A stretch of DNA of 42,829 nt from contig NZ_JAPSKQ010000040.1 in assembly GCF_031181555.1 (NCBI RefSeq), forward strand, positions 1 to 42,829. The letters are read 5' to 3'. How positions within the stretch are numbered: the first letter of the stretch is position 1; the number at the start of each line of letters is the position of its first letter. The notes under the pieces are model-generated. The model ran no database searches and was not told where the DNA came from. It saw only the letters and a program-made list of their open reading frames with translations. The position numbers and the translations under genes are program-made. Positions 1-9,246 of this stretch are shown piece after piece. Source of the DNA: Streptomyces sp. GTDB taxonomy: Bacteria > Actinomycetota > Actinomycetes > Streptomycetales > Streptomycetaceae.

Positions 1-70
1 CCGGACCCGCTCCGCCCGCCGTCCCCCACCGGCGTCCCTCTGTGGGCCTCAGCACACTTCAGCCCCGCAG

Positions 71-112
71 GTCAACGGCAAGTTGACGGCTCTTCCGCGA
101 CCGTGGTGGACT
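71..112 (+). promoter_or_regulatory. Candidate promoter and palindrome ahead of the cobalamin riboswitch
   Basis: An inverted repeat GTCAAC-N5-GTTGAC lies at 71-87. Its right half overlaps a possible -35 hexamer TTGACG (83-88). A weak -10 candidate TGGACT follows at 107-112 after 18 bp. Transcription from about 119 would place the riboswitch core at the 5' end of the cob mRNA. The palindrome is seen in the sequence; the promoter assignment is inference from position and partial consensus match. Confidence 0.3.
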
Positions 113-114
113 GC

Positions 115-245
115 CTCAGCCAGTACGGCGGCAGGAGAGGAAGCCGGTGCGAGTCCGGCGCGGTCCCGCCACTGTCACCGGGGTGGACGACCCCGGGAGC
201 CAGGAACTCTCACCGCCGGTCTCGTCGAACCAGGGCGTGGACACC
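115..245 (+). promoter_or_regulatory. Cobalamin (B12) riboswitch controlling the cob operon
   Basis: The conserved cobalamin aptamer core is readable. GCCGGTGCGAGTCCGGC (143-159) forms the characteristic hairpin. It is followed by CGGTCCCGCCACTGT (161-175), which contains the B12-box core GCCACTG (168-174), and then by the 3' element GGGAGCCAGGAACTC (195-209). The family binds adenosylcobalamin or a related corrinoid and lowers expression of downstream genes. The next genes are the cobalamin biosynthesis operon starting at 363, which is the expected target. Ends are approximate because I cannot fold the outer helix. No U-tract is visible, so control of translation initiation is more likely than classical termination. 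Confidence 0.9.
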
Positions 246-265
246 CTGAGTGAGGACATAACGCC

Positions 266-358
266 ATGCGCGGCTGCCCGTCGATGCCGATCAGCGACGC
301 CCCGCCCCGTTCCGGGGCCGTTCCCGCCGGACTTCCCACCGGATCTGCGACCGGCTGA
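266..358 (+). CDS. Possible 30-residue leader ORF between riboswitch and cbiB
   Basis: An ATG at 266 opens 30 codons ending in TGA at 356-358, four bases before the cbiB ATG at 363. A GAGG element (252-255) sits upstream at a usable distance. The cbiB start itself lacks a convincing ribosome-binding site (the preceding bases are gaccggctgaaccc), so translation of this ORF could deliver ribosomes to cbiB. The peptide begins MRGCPSMPISDAPP and resembles no family I know. If real, it would put a translated segment between the riboswitch and the first enzyme gene. High GC makes chance ORFs of this size common, so confidence is low. Confidence 0.3.
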   Translation: MRGCPSMPISDAPPRSGAVPAGLPTGSATG

Positions 359-362
359 ACCC

Positions 363-1304
363 ATGGGTGCCGATCGCGTGTTCGCGTACGGCGCCGCCGC
401 CGGCCTCCTCGGCGACCTGCTGCTCGGCGATCCCCGCCGCGGGCATCCGGTCGCCGCTTTCGGGCGGGCCGCGGCTGCCGTGGAACGGGTGCTGTGGCGG
501 GACGACCGGGGCCGGGGCGCGGTGCACACCGCCGTGTGCGTCGGCGGGACCGTCGCGCTGGGGAGCCTGGCCGCCCGCTGCGTACGCTCCTCCCCCGCCG
601 CCTCCGTCGCCCTGACCGGTGCCGCCACCTGGGCCGTCGTCGGGGGCACTTCGCTGGCCCGGGAGGCCCGCGCCATCGGGCGGGCCCTCGAGGCCGGGGA
701 CGTCGAGGCGGCACGGGCGCGGCTGCCGCACCTGTGCGGGCGGGACCCGCAGGCGCTGGACGCCGACGGGATCGCCCGCGCGGTGGTGGAGTCCGTCGCC
801 GAGAACACCTCCGACGCCGTCGTCGGCGCGCTGGTGTGGGGTGCCGTCGCCGGGGTGCCGGGCCTGCTCGGCTTCCGGGCCGTCAACACGCTGGACGCGA
901 TGGTCGGCCACAAGTCCCCCCGCTACCGCCGCTACGGCTGGGCCTCCGCCCGTCTCGACGACGTCGCCGGGTGGCCGGGGGCACGGCTGACCGCCGTGCT
1001 CGCCGCGCTCACCGGGCCCGACCCGCGGGGCGCCGTCCGGGCGTGGCGTGCCGATGCCGCGAAGCACCCGAGCCCCAACGCAGGGCCCGTGGAGGCGTCG
1101 TTCGCGGGCGCGCTGGGCGTGCGGCTCGGCGGGACGCTGTCCTACGGCGGGCGGGTCGAGCACCGGCCCGTCCTCAACGGCGGCGGCCGCACCGTGGCCG
1201 TGTCCGACATCGACCGGGCGGTACGGCTCTCGCGGCGGGTCGGCTGGCTCGCGCTCGGGGTCGGCGCCGCCGCACGGCTCGTCGTGAAGGGACGTACATC
1301 GTGA
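363..1304 (+). CDS. cbiB: Adenosylcobinamide-phosphate synthase (CbiB/CobD)
   Basis: This 313-residue integral membrane enzyme attaches the aminopropanol (phosphate) arm to adenosylcobyric acid to give adenosylcobinamide (phosphate). Family signs are the N-terminal segment [20 protein letters not shown], the central [21 protein letters not shown] helix region, the [14 protein letters not shown] motif and the C-terminal [21 protein letters not shown]. Its length matches the usual 300-320 residues. ATG 363 was chosen because the conserved N-terminus begins there; longer readings run back into the riboswitch. The stop overlaps the cobQ GTG by four bases, so this is the first enzyme of a translationally coupled operon under the upstream riboswitch. 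Some schemes call it cobD, a name also used for the threonine-phosphate decarboxylase, so cbiB is clearer. Confidence 0.93.
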   Translation: MGADRVFAYGAAAGLLGDLLLGDPRRGHPVAAFGRAAAAVERVLWRDDRGRGAVHTAVCVGGTVALGSLAARCVRSSPAASVALTGAATWAVVGGTSLAREARAIGRALEAGDVEAARARLPHLCGRDPQALDADGIARAVVESVAENTSDAVVGALVWGAVAGVPGLLGFRAVNTLDAMVGHKSPRYRRYGWASARLDDVAGWPGARLTAVLAALTGPDPRGAVRAWRADAAKHPSPNAGPVEASFAGALGVRLGGTLSYGGRVEHRPVLNGGGRTVAVSDIDRAVRLSRRVGWLALGVGAAARLVVKGRTS

Positions 1305-2812
1305 GCGGTGGGGGGCTGCTGGTCGCCGGGACCACCTCGGACGCCGGCAAGAGCGTGGTGACCGCCGGGATCTGCCGGTGGCTGGTGCGCCAGGGCGTCA
1401 AGGTCGCGCCCTTCAAGGCGCAGAACATGTCGCTGAACTCGTTCGTGACCCGCGAGGGCGCCGAGATCGGACGGGCGCAGGCCATGCAGGCCCAGGCCTG
1501 CCGCCTGGAGCCGACCGCGCTGATGAACCCGGTGCTGCTCAAGCCGGGCGGGGAGCGGTCCAGTCAGGTCGTGCTGCTGGGCAGGCCGGTCGGGGAGATG
1601 AGCGCGCGCGGGTACCACGGGGGGCGGCAGCAGCGGCTGCTCGGGACCGTGCTGGAGTGCCTGGCGGAGTTGCGGGGCACGTATGACGCGGTGATCTGTG
1701 AGGGGGCCGGGAGTCCCGCCGAGATCAATCTGCGGCGGACGGACATCGTGAACATGGGGATCGCCCGCAACGCCGGACTCCCCGTGCTCGTCGTCGGCGA
1801 CATCGACCGGGGCGGCGTCTTCGCCTCCTTCTTCGGGACGGTCGCGCTGCTGTCGCCGGAGGACCAGAAGCTGGTCGCCGGGTTCCTGGTGAACAAGTTC
1901 CGGGGCGATGTGTCGCTGCTGGAGCCGGGGCTCGACATGCTGCGCGGCCTCACCGGACGGCCCGCCTACGGTGTGCTGCCGTACCGGCACGGGCTCGGCA
2001 TCGACGAGGAGGACGGCCTCAGGGTGTCCCTGCGCGGGACCGTGCGGGAGTCGAACGTCGCCCCGCCCGTCGGCGAGGACGTGCTGCGCGTCGCCGTCTG
2101 CGCGGTCCCGCTGATGTCCAACTTCACCGACGTGGACGCGCTGGCTGCCGAACCCGGCGTCGTGGTGCGGTTCGTGGACCGGCCGGAGGAGCTGGCCGAC
2201 GCGGACCTCGTGGTCGTGCCGGGAACGCGCGGGACCGTGCGGGCGCTGGAGTGGCTGCGGGAGCGCGGGCTGGCCGAGGCGCTGCGGCGCAGGGCCGCGG
2301 AGGGCCGGCCCGTACTCGGCGTCTGCGGCGGTTTCCAGGTGCTCGGCGAGCACATCGAGGACGACGTCGAGAGCCGCCGCGGGCACGTGGACGGGCTCGG
2401 CATCCTGCCCGTGCGGGTGCGGTTCGCCCGTGAGAAGACCCTCACCCGGCCGGTGGGCGAGGCCCTCGGCGAGCGGGTCGAGGGGTACGAGATCCACCAC
2501 GGGGTCGCCGAAGTGCTCGGCGGGGACGCCTTCCTGGACGGCTGCCGGGTCGGCCCGGTCTGGGGCACCCACTGGCACGGCTCGCTGGAGTCGGACGGCT
2601 TCCGGCGGGCCTTCCTGCGCGAGGTGGCCGCCCTCGCCGGCCGCCGCTTCGTGCCGGCCCCCGACACCTCGTTCGCCGCGCTGCGCGAGGAGCAGCTCGA
2701 CCGGCTCGGCGACCTGATCGAACAGCACGCGGACACGGACGCGCTGTGGCGGCTCATCGAGTCGGGCGCGCCGCAAGGACTGCCTTTCATTCCACCGGGA
2801 GCGCCCGCATGA
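1301..2812 (+). CDS. cobQ: Cobyric acid synthase (CobQ/CbiP)
   Basis: The protein has 503 residues. It amidates four side-chain carboxylates of adenosylcobyrinic acid a,c-diamide, using glutamine and ATP, to make adenosylcobyric acid. The N-terminal dethiobiotin-synthetase-like domain starts with [16 protein letters not shown] (about residues 7-22) and continues with [14 protein letters not shown] and [19 protein letters not shown]. The C-terminal class I glutamine-amidotransferase-like domain carries the cysteine in [10 protein letters not shown] (Cys342) and the histidine motif GTHWHGSLE (His424/His426). GTG 1301 overlaps the cbiB stop and is preceded by GAAGGGA. Its own stop overlaps the cobN ATG. 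Length and motifs are complete. Confidence 0.96.
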   Translation: MSGGGLLVAGTTSDAGKSVVTAGICRWLVRQGVKVAPFKAQNMSLNSFVTREGAEIGRAQAMQAQACRLEPTALMNPVLLKPGGERSSQVVLLGRPVGEMSARGYHGGRQQRLLGTVLECLAELRGTYDAVICEGAGSPAEINLRRTDIVNMGIARNAGLPVLVVGDIDRGGVFASFFGTVALLSPEDQKLVAGFLVNKFRGDVSLLEPGLDMLRGLTGRPAYGVLPYRHGLGIDEEDGLRVSLRGTVRESNVAPPVGEDVLRVAVCAVPLMSNFTDVDALAAEPGVVVRFVDRPEELADADLVVVPGTRGTVRALEWLRERGLAEALRRRAAEGRPVLGVCGGFQVLGEHIEDDVESRRGHVDGLGILPVRVRFAREKTLTRPVGEALGERVEGYEIHHGVAEVLGGDAFLDGCRVGPVWGTHWHGSLESDGFRRAFLREVAALAGRRFVPAPDTSFAALREEQLDRLGDLIEQHADTDALWRLIESGAPQGLPFIPPGAPA

Positions 2813-5800
2813 GCACAGTGTTGTTGTTGTCGACCGCCGACACGGACCTGCTGGCGGCCCGTGCCTCCGGCGCCGCCTACCGGATCGGCAACCCGACCCG
2901 CGTCGACGTCCGCGAGGAACTGCCCGCGCTGACCGAGGGCGCCGACATCGCCGTCGTACGGCTGCTGGGCGGCAAGCGCGCCTGGGAGGAGGGGCTCGCG
3001 GCGCTGAAGGCGTCCGGGATCCCGACGGTGCTGCTCGGCGGGGAGGCCGTGCCGGACGCGGAGCTGATGGCCGAGTCCTCGGTGCCGGCCGGTGTGGTGG
3101 CGGAGGCCCTGAGGTACCTCGTCGAGGGCGGCCCGGACAACCTCACCGAGCTGGCGCGGTTCCTGTCGGACACCGTGCTGCTGACCGGCGAGGGGTTCGA
3201 ACAGCCGCGGAAGATGCCGGAGTACGGCGTCCACGGCGCCCGCGCCTTGCAGCCGGGGCGTCCGACCGTCGGGGTGCTCTTCTACCGGGCTCACGAACTG
3301 AGCGGCAACACCGCCTTCGTGGACACGTTGTGCGACGCGATCGAGGCCCACGGGGCCAACGCCCTCCCGGTGTACTGCGGTTCGCTGCGCGGCGCGGACC
3401 CCGGGCTCTACGGGCTGCTGTCGAAGGCCGACGCCCTGGTCGCCACGGTGCTGGCGGCCGGCGGCACGCACGCCTCGCAGGCGTCGGCGGGCGGCGACGA
3501 GGAGGCCTGGGACATCGGGGCCCTCGCGGACCTGAACGTGCCGGTGCTGCAGGGGCTGTGCCTGACCTCGTCGCGCGCCGCCTGGGAGGAGTCCGACGCC
3601 GCCCTGTCCCCCATGGACGCGGCGATGCAGGTCGCCATCCCGGAGTTCGACGGCCGGCTGACCACGGTCCCGTTCTCCTTCAAGGAGCAGGGCCCGGACG
3701 ACGTCCCGGTGTACGTCGCCGACCCGGAGCGGGCCGCGCGGGTGGCCGGGATCGCCGTGCGGCACGCCCGGCTGAGGCACAAGCCGAACGCCGGGAAGAG
3801 GCTCGCGCTGGTCTTCACCGCGTACCCGACGAAGCACTCCCGCGTCGGCAACGCGGTGGGCCTCGACACCCCGGCCTCGGCGGTACGGGTGCTGGACGCG
3901 CTGCGGGACGCCGGATACGGCGTCGACGGGTACCCCGACAACGGGGACGAGCTGATCCACCGGCTGATCGAGGCCGGCGGGCACGACGTCGAGTGGCTGA
4001 CCGAGGAGCAGCTGGCCGCCGCGCCCGCGCGGGTGCCGCTGGCGGACTACCGGGCGTGGTTCGAGAAGCTCGACCCGGAGCTGCGGGACGCCATGCTGGA
4101 GGCGTGGGGCGAGCCGCCGGGCTCGCTGTACGTCGACGGCGACGACATCGTGCTGGCCTCCCTCCGGTTCGGGAACGTCGTCGTCATGATCCAGCCGCCG
4201 CGGGGCTTCGGGGAGAACCCGATCGCGATCTACCACGATCCCGACATGCCGCCGTCCCACCACTACCTGGCGGCCTACCGCTGGCTGGAGAACAGCTTCG
4301 GCGCCGACGCGATCGTGCACATGGGCAAGCACGGCACCATGGAGTGGCTGCCGGGCAAGGGACTCGGGCTGAGCGCCGGGTGCGCGCCGGACGCGGTGCT
4401 CGGCGACCTGCCGCTGGTCTACCCGTTCATCGTCAACGACCCCGGTGAGGGCACCCAGGCCAAGCGGCGCGGGCACGCCACCGTCGTCGACCACCTGGTG
4501 CCGCCGATGGCACGGGCCGACACGTACGGCGACCTGGCCAAGCTGGAACAGCTCCTCGACGAGTACGCGCTGGTCAGCGACCTCGACCCGGCGAAGGCGC
4601 CGGCGGTGCGCGCGCAGATCTGGACGCTGGTCAAGGCCGCCGAACTCCACCACGACCTGCACGTCGACGAGCAGCCGGACGACGACGAGTTCGACGAGTT
4701 CGTCATGCACATCGACGGCTACCTGTGCGAGATCAAGGACGTGCAGATCCGCGACGGGCTGCACGTCCTCGGCGGTGGCCCGGTCGGCGAGCCGCGCGTC
4801 AACCTGGTGCTGGCCGTGCTGCGCGCCTCGCAGGTCTGGGGCGGGCAGGCGAACGCCCTGCCGGGGCTGCGGGCCTCGCTGGCCGAGCACTTCGGGCTGG
4901 TGGAGAAGGAACTGCTGGCCGAGCCGGGGGCGCCGGTGAAGGTGCCCGTGGAGCTGACGGACCTCGTCGACGGCCCGTCGCGCACGGCGTCCGACGCGAT
5001 CGACCTGCTGGAACAGCTGTGCCGGCGGATCGCGGAGGGCATGGAGGCGCGGGACTGGGACGTGGCGGCGGCCCCGGGACTGGTGCGGGAGGTGATGGGC
5101 GCCGAACTGCCGGACGCGGTGCGGGTGCTGGAGTTCGCCTGCACGGAGGTCGTGCCCCGGCTGGCCCGCACGACGGACGAGATCGGACACATCCTCCGGG
5201 CCCTGGACGGCGGTTACGTCCCGGCGGGCCCGTCGGGCTCGCCCACGCGCGGTCTGGTGAACGTCCTTCCGACGGGCCGGAACTTCTACTCCGTCGACCC
5301 CAAGGCCATTCCCTCCCGGCTGAGTTGGGAGGTCGGGCAGTCGCTCGCCGACTCGCTGGTGCAGCGGTACCTCCAGGACACCGGGGAGTACCCGAAGTCC
5401 GTCGGCCTCACGGTGTGGGGCACGTCCGCGATGCGTACCCAGGGCGACGACATCGCGGAGATCCTGGCGCTGCTGGGCTGCCGTCCGGTGTGGGACGACG
5501 CGTCGCGCCGCGTGACCGGCTTCGAGGTCGTCCCGCTGGAGGAGCTGGGCCGGCCGCGCATCGACGTCACGGTCCGGATCTCCGGGTTCTTCCGGGACGC
5601 GTTCCCGCACGTGGTCGGGCTGATCGACGACGCGGTGCGGACGGTGGCCGAGCTGGACGAGCCCGCCGAGTCCAACTACGTGCGGGCGCACGCCGACGAG
5701 GACACCGCCGAGCACGGCGACCGGCGCCGGGCGACGGCCCGCATCTTCGGGTCGAAGCCGGGGGCCTACGGCGCGGGCCTGCTGCCGCTGATCGACGCGC

Positions 5801-6459
5801 GGAACTGGCGCTCCGACGCCGACCTCGCCGAGGTGTACGCGGTGTGGGGCGGCTACGCCTACGGGCGCGGGCTCGACGGGCGGGCGGCGCGCGGGGACAT
5901 GGAGACGGCGTTCAGGCGGATCGCGGTGGCGGCGAAGAACGTCGACACGCGTGAGCACGACCTGGTCGACGCGGACGACTACTTCCAGTACCACGGCGGC
6001 ATGGTCGCCATGGTGCGGCATCTGACGGGCGCGAGCCCGGAGGCGTACGTCGGCGACTCGGCCGTACCGGACCAGGTGAGGACCCGCACGCTGGGCGAGG
6101 AGACCCACCGCGTCTTCCGCGCCCGCGTGGTCAACCCGCGCTGGATGGCGGCGATGCGGCGGCACGGTTACAAGGGTGCCTTCGAGATGGCGGCCACCGT
6201 GGACTACCTGTTCGGGTACGACGCCACCGCCGGGGTCGTGGACGACTGGATGTACGAGAAGCTCAGCGCGGAGTACGTCTTCGACCCGGAGAACCGGGAC
6301 TTCATGAAGAAGTCCAACCCGTGGGCGCTGCGCGGCATCACCGAGCGGCTGCTGGAGGCCGCCGACCGCGGGCTGTGGGCCGAACCGGACCAGGAGACCC
6401 TGGACCGGCTCCGGGCGACCTACCTCGAACTCGAGGGAGATCTGGAGGGCGGCGAGTGA
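2809..6459 (+). CDS. cobN: Cobaltochelatase large subunit CobN
   Basis: This 1216-residue protein is the large subunit of the ATP-dependent chelatase that inserts cobalt into hydrogenobyrinic acid a,c-diamide (late-insertion, aerobic route). It shares the CobN/BchH/ChlH fold. The segment with [20 protein letters not shown] followed by [19 protein letters not shown] (about residues 500-520) is the family hallmark, and the conserved C-terminus ends in [21 protein letters not shown] 2809 overlaps the cobQ TGA. Its partner is presumably the ChlI/ChlD-type AAA+ protein encoded next; no separate CobS or CobT is present. Unlike the other junctions in this run, a 169-bp gap follows the stop, and that gap holds two CRISPR-like repeats. 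Confidence 0.96.
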   Translation: MSTVLLLSTADTDLLAARASGAAYRIGNPTRVDVREELPALTEGADIAVVRLLGGKRAWEEGLAALKASGIPTVLLGGEAVPDAELMAESSVPAGVVAEALRYLVEGGPDNLTELARFLSDTVLLTGEGFEQPRKMPEYGVHGARALQPGRPTVGVLFYRAHELSGNTAFVDTLCDAIEAHGANALPVYCGSLRGADPGLYGLLSKADALVATVLAAGGTHASQASAGGDEEAWDIGALADLNVPVLQGLCLTSSRAAWEESDAALSPMDAAMQVAIPEFDGRLTTVPFSFKEQGPDDVPVYVADPERAARVAGIAVRHARLRHKPNAGKRLALVFTAYPTKHSRVGNAVGLDTPASAVRVLDALRDAGYGVDGYPDNGDELIHRLIEAGGHDVEWLTEEQLAAAPARVPLADYRAWFEKLDPELRDAMLEAWGEPPGSLYVDGDDIVLASLRFGNVVVMIQPPRGFGENPIAIYHDPDMPPSHHYLAAYRWLENSFGADAIVHMGKHGTMEWLPGKGLGLSAGCAPDAVLGDLPLVYPFIVNDPGEGTQAKRRGHATVVDHLVPPMARADTYGDLAKLEQLLDEYALVSDLDPAKAPAVRAQIWTLVKAAELHHDLHVDEQPDDDEFDEFVMHIDGYLCEIKDVQIRDGLHVLGGGPVGEPRVNLVLAVLRASQVWGGQANALPGLRASLAEHFGLVEKELLAEPGAPVKVPVELTDLVDGPSRTASDAIDLLEQLCRRIAEGMEARDWDVAAAPGLVREVMGAELPDAVRVLEFACTEVVPRLARTTDEIGHILRALDGGYVPAGPSGSPTRGLVNVLPTGRNFYSVDPKAIPSRLSWEVGQSLADSLVQRYLQDTGEYPKSVGLTVWGTSAMRTQGDDIAEILALLGCRPVWDDASRRVTGFEVVPLEELGRPRIDVTVRISGFFRDAFPHVVGLIDDAVRTVAELDEPAESNYVRAHADEDTAEHGDRRRATARIFGSKPGAYGAGLLPLIDARNWRSDADLAEVYAVWGGYAYGRGLDGRAARGDMETAFRRIAVAAKNVDTREHDLVDADDYFQYHGGMVAMVRHLTGASPEAYVGDSAVPDQVRTRTLGEETHRVFRARVVNPRWMAAMRRHGYKGAFEMAATVDYLFGYDATAGVVDDWMYEKLSAEYVFDPENRDFMKKSNPWALRGITERLLEAADRGLWAEPDQETLDRLRATYLELEGDLEGGE

Positions 6460-6464
6460 GCGCC

Positions 6465-6554
6465 CCGGAAACCCCCGCGGCGGCGGGGAGCACTTGTCCT
6501 CGTCGAGCCCCGGGGCGTCGAACGGCGGACCACCCCCGCATCGGCGGGGAGCAG
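6465..6554 (-). CRISPR. One-spacer type I-E-like CRISPR mini-array between cobN and chlD
   Basis: Two repeats of 29 nt lie at 6465-6493 and 6526-6554, spaced exactly 61 bp, around one 32-nt spacer (6494-6525). Each has a perfect 6-bp stem CCCCGC/GCGGGG with a 4-nt loop (GGCG in the first, ATCG in the second), followed by GAGCA plus C or G. The 29+32 geometry and the 6-4-6 hairpin are those of type I-E repeats. By comparison with E. coli repeats, the crRNA direction would be the - strand, antisense to the cob operon. The repeats differ from each other in the 5' part and loop. I see no third repeat 61 bp to either side, no clear leader and no cas genes in the window. The spacer matches chlD (see 7577-7608). 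Stray chance hairpins are unlikely given the exact period. Confidence 0.75.
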
Positions 6555-6628
6555 GCGTCCACCATCGCTCACCACCGTGCGTACCGTGCGCCTTTCTCGA
6601 ATCAGCCACCCGAAGGAGTGATCACCGC

Positions 6629-8647
6629 GTGAGCACGCCCTATCCGTTCAGCGCCGTCGTCGGACAGGAAGACCTCCGCTTGGCGCTGCTCCTCAACGCG
6701 GTGAGCCCCGCGGTCGGCGGGGTGCTGGTGCGCGGCGAGAAGGGCACCGCCAAGTCCACGGCCGTGCGGGCGCTGTCGACGCTGCTGCCCGCGGTGGCCG
6801 TCGTGCCCGGGTGCCGTTTCTCCTGCGACCCGGCCGCCCCCGACCCGGGCTGCCCGGACGGGCCGCACGAGTCGGGCGCAGGGGCCGAACGGCCCGCCCG
6901 CATGGTGGAGTTGCCGGTCGGCGCCTCCGAGGACCGGCTCGTCGGCGCGCTGGACATCGAGCGGGCGCTGTCGGAGGGCGTGAAGGCCTTCGAGCCCGGT
7001 CTGCTGGCCGACGCGCACCGCGGCGTCCTCTACGTCGACGAGGTCAACCTCCTCCACGACCACCTCGTCGACCTGCTGCTGGACGCGGCCGCGATGGGCG
7101 CCTCCTACGTCGAGCGCGAGGGCGTGTCCGTGCGGCACGCCGCCCGCTTCCTGCTCGTCGGGACCATGAACCCCGAGGAGGGCGAGCTGCGGCCGCAGCT
7201 GCTCGACCGGTTCGGGCTGACCGTCGAGGTGGCCGCCTCGCGGGACCCGGAGCAGCGCGTGGAGGTCGTCCGGCGGCGACTCGCCCACGACGACGACCCG
7301 GCCGGGTTCGCCGCCCGCTGGGCCGACGAGGAGGCCGCGGTGCGGGCGCGGATCGTGGCCGCGCGGGAGCTGCTGCCGCAGGTGCGGCTCGGGGACGGGG
7401 CGCTGCGGCAGATCGCGGCGACGTGCGCGGCTTTCGAGGTGGACGGCATGCGTGCCGACATCGTCATGGCGCGTACGGCCACTGCGCTGGCCGCTTGGGC
7501 CGGACGAACGGACGTACTCGCCGAGGACGTGCGGCAGGCGGCGCTGCTGGCGTTGCCGCATCGCCGACGTCGCGCACCGTTCGACGCGCCCGGTCTCGAC
7601 GAGGACAAGCTCGACCGGACGCTGGAGGAGTTCTCCGGCGACGGCGACGGCGACGACGATCCCGATCCCAGCCCCGACGGGCCCGGCGGGGGCGGTGGGG
7701 GCGGTGGGCAGCCGCCGCAGGACAGTGGTCCGCAGGACGGTTCCCGGGGCGGCTCCGGTGCCCGGCCCGAGGCCGGGGAGGGCGGGGAGCCGCAGGCCTC
7801 CGGCGGGAGCGAGCAGACCCCGGCCCGTGCCTCCGAGCCGTTTCGCGCGAAGGTGCTGAGCGTGCCCGGCATCGGTGAGGGTGCCGCCGGGCGGCGTTCC
7901 CGGGCGCGGACCGAGCAGGGGCGGACCACCGGGGCGCGTCGCCCTCGAGGGGCGCTGTCCAGGCTGCACCTGGCGGCGACCGTGCAGGCCGCCGCCCCGC
8001 ATCAGCGGGCGCGGGGCCGGTCCGGGCCGGGGCTGGTGATCCGGCGGGACGATCTGCGGCAGGCGACCAGAGAGGGCCGTGAGGGCAATCTCGTGTTGTT
8101 CGTCGTGGACGCTTCCGGGTCCATGGCGGCGCGGCAGCGGATGAGTGCCGTCAAGGGCGCCGTGCTGTCGCTGCTGCTGGACGCGTATCAGCGGCGCGAC
8201 AAGGTGGGGCTGGTGACCTTCCGCGGCTCGGCGGCCGATGTCGCGCTGCCGCCGACGTCCTCGGTGGACGCGGCCGCCGCCCGGCTGGAGTCGCTGCCGA
8301 CCGGGGGGCGTACGCCGCTCGCGGCCGGGCTGCTGAAGGCGCACGAGGTGCTGCGTGTGGAGCGGCTGCGGGATCCGGCGCGCCGGCCGCTGGTGGTCGT
8401 CGTGACGGACGGGCGGGCCACCGGTGGCCCCGAGCCCGTGGCGCTGGCGTCGCGTGCGGCGCGGCTGTTCGCCGCAGACGGGGTCGCCTCCGTGGTCGTG
8501 GACTGCGAGTCGGGGCCGGTGCGACTGGGGCTCGCCGGGCAGCTCGCCGGTGAGCTGGGCGGTACGGCGGTGACGCTCGACGAACTGCGGGCGGACTCCA
8601 TCGCCGGGCTGGTGAAGGACGTTCAGGGCAACAGGAGGGCCGCGTAA
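6629..8647 (+). CDS. chlD: Magnesium chelatase ChlI/ChlD-like AAA+ and VWA protein, putative cobaltochelatase subunit
   Basis: This 672-residue protein fuses a ChlI-type AAA+ domain (about 1-320) to a ChlD-type von Willebrand A domain (about 485-665) through a Pro/Gly/Asp-rich linker (about 335-440). The Walker A is GEKGTAKST (about 36-44), Walker B is [10 protein letters not shown], and a cysteine pair occurs in [14 protein letters not shown]. The VWA domain has the MIDAS motif DASGSMA (about 493-499). In actinobacteria such proteins are thought to supply the ATPase function for CobN in place of CobS/CobT; that role here is inferred from position. The start GTG 6629 is chosen because GAAGGAG precedes it and the conserved [13 protein letters not shown] begins there; an upstream reading runs through the CRISPR-like repeats. 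TAATG overlap joins it to cobO. Confidence 0.92.
   Translation: MSTPYPFSAVVGQEDLRLALLLNAVSPAVGGVLVRGEKGTAKSTAVRALSTLLPAVAVVPGCRFSCDPAAPDPGCPDGPHESGAGAERPARMVELPVGASEDRLVGALDIERALSEGVKAFEPGLLADAHRGVLYVDEVNLLHDHLVDLLLDAAAMGASYVEREGVSVRHAARFLLVGTMNPEEGELRPQLLDRFGLTVEVAASRDPEQRVEVVRRRLAHDDDPAGFAARWADEEAAVRARIVAARELLPQVRLGDGALRQIAATCAAFEVDGMRADIVMARTATALAAWAGRTDVLAEDVRQAALLALPHRRRRAPFDAPGLDEDKLDRTLEEFSGDGDGDDDPDPSPDGPGGGGGGGGQPPQDSGPQDGSRGGSGARPEAGEGGEPQASGGSEQTPARASEPFRAKVLSVPGIGEGAAGRRSRARTEQGRTTGARRPRGALSRLHLAATVQAAAPHQRARGRSGPGLVIRRDDLRQATREGREGNLVLFVVDASGSMAARQRMSAVKGAVLSLLLDAYQRRDKVGLVTFRGSAADVALPPTSSVDAAAARLESLPTGGRTPLAAGLLKAHEVLRVERLRDPARRPLVVVVTDGRATGGPEPVALASRAARLFAADGVASVVVDCESGPVRLGLAGQLAGELGGTAVTLDELRADSIAGLVKDVQGNRRAA
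7577..7608 (+). other. Self-protospacer in chlD matching the 6494-6525 spacer (29/32)
   Basis: Read on the + strand, these 32 bases encode [10 protein letters not shown] plus the first two bases of Lys (ChlD residues 317-327, at the AAA+/linker boundary). The reverse complement of the mini-array spacer is identical except at spacer positions 12, 15 and 18 (C/G, G/C, G/T). All three are wobble bases of Ala, Pro and Gly codons and are synonymous. The three bases upstream are GCA, which is not the E. coli I-E consensus AAG. The alignment was done by eye directly on the sequence. Confidence 0.85.
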
Positions 8648-9246
8648 TGCCGAAGGGGCAGCCGAGTGTCGTACCGGACGACGGGCTGACGACCCGTCAG
8701 CGGCGCAACCGGCCGCTGGTCGTCGTGCACACGGGCGTGGGGAAGGGCAAGTCCACCGCCGCCTTCGGGCTCGCGCTGCGGGCCTGGAACCAGGGGTGGC
8801 CGATCGGGGTGTTCCAGTTCGTGAAGTCGGCCAAGTGGAAGGTCGGCGAGGAGCGGGCGCTGCGCGTCCTCGGTGACTCCGGCGAGGGCGGGACCGTCGC
8901 CTGGCACAAGATGGGCGAGGGCTGGTCCTGGGTGCAGCGCGACGCGCAGATGGACAACGAGGAGAAGGCCCGGGAGGGCTGGGAGCAGGTCAAGCGGGAT
9001 CTGGCCGCCGAGACGTACAGGCTGTACGTGCTCGACGAGTTCGCCTACCCGATGCACTGGGGGTGGGTCGACACCGACGAGGTCGTGTCCGTGCTGCGGG
9101 ACCGGCCCGGCACCCAGCATGTGGTGATCACCGGACGGAACGCGCCGGAGAAGCTGGTGGACTTCGCCGACCTCGTGACCGACATGTCCAAGGTCAAGCA
9201 CCCCATGGACGTCGGGCAGAAGGGGCAGAGGGGCATCGAGTGGTGA
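8647..9246 (+). CDS. cobO: Corrinoid adenosyltransferase CobO (CobA type)
   Basis: This 199-residue cytoplasmic enzyme transfers the adenosyl group of ATP to cob(I)alamin or cob(I)yrinic acid a,c-diamide. The P-loop GVGKGKSTAAFGLALRAW (about 33-50), the VFQFVKSAKWKVGEE segment, LYVLDEFAYPMHWGWVD and VVITGRNAPEKLVDFADLVTDM are all characteristic of the CobA/CobO/BtuR family. Its length is typical. ATG 8647 overlaps the chlD stop (TAATG), and the stop overlaps the cobB GTG by four bases, so it is tightly coupled within the operon. Confidence 0.97.
   Translation: MPKGQPSVVPDDGLTTRQRRNRPLVVVHTGVGKGKSTAAFGLALRAWNQGWPIGVFQFVKSAKWKVGEERALRVLGDSGEGGTVAWHKMGEGWSWVQRDAQMDNEEKAREGWEQVKRDLAAETYRLYVLDEFAYPMHWGWVDTDEVVSVLRDRPGTQHVVITGRNAPEKLVDFADLVTDMSKVKHPMDVGQKGQRGIEW

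Noticed and set aside
1966..6609. A 1547-residue open frame on the - strand opposite cobQ and cobN
   Set aside because: It is a shadow of the high third-position GC of cobQ and cobN; its sequence is low-complexity in Arg, Val, Gly and Pro and has no domain. Both + strand genes are unmistakable.
6555..6628. A third CRISPR repeat or AT-rich leader beside the mini-array
   Set aside because: Positions 61 bp before and after the two repeats show no CCCCGC/GCGGGG hairpin, and the flank is not clearly leader-like.
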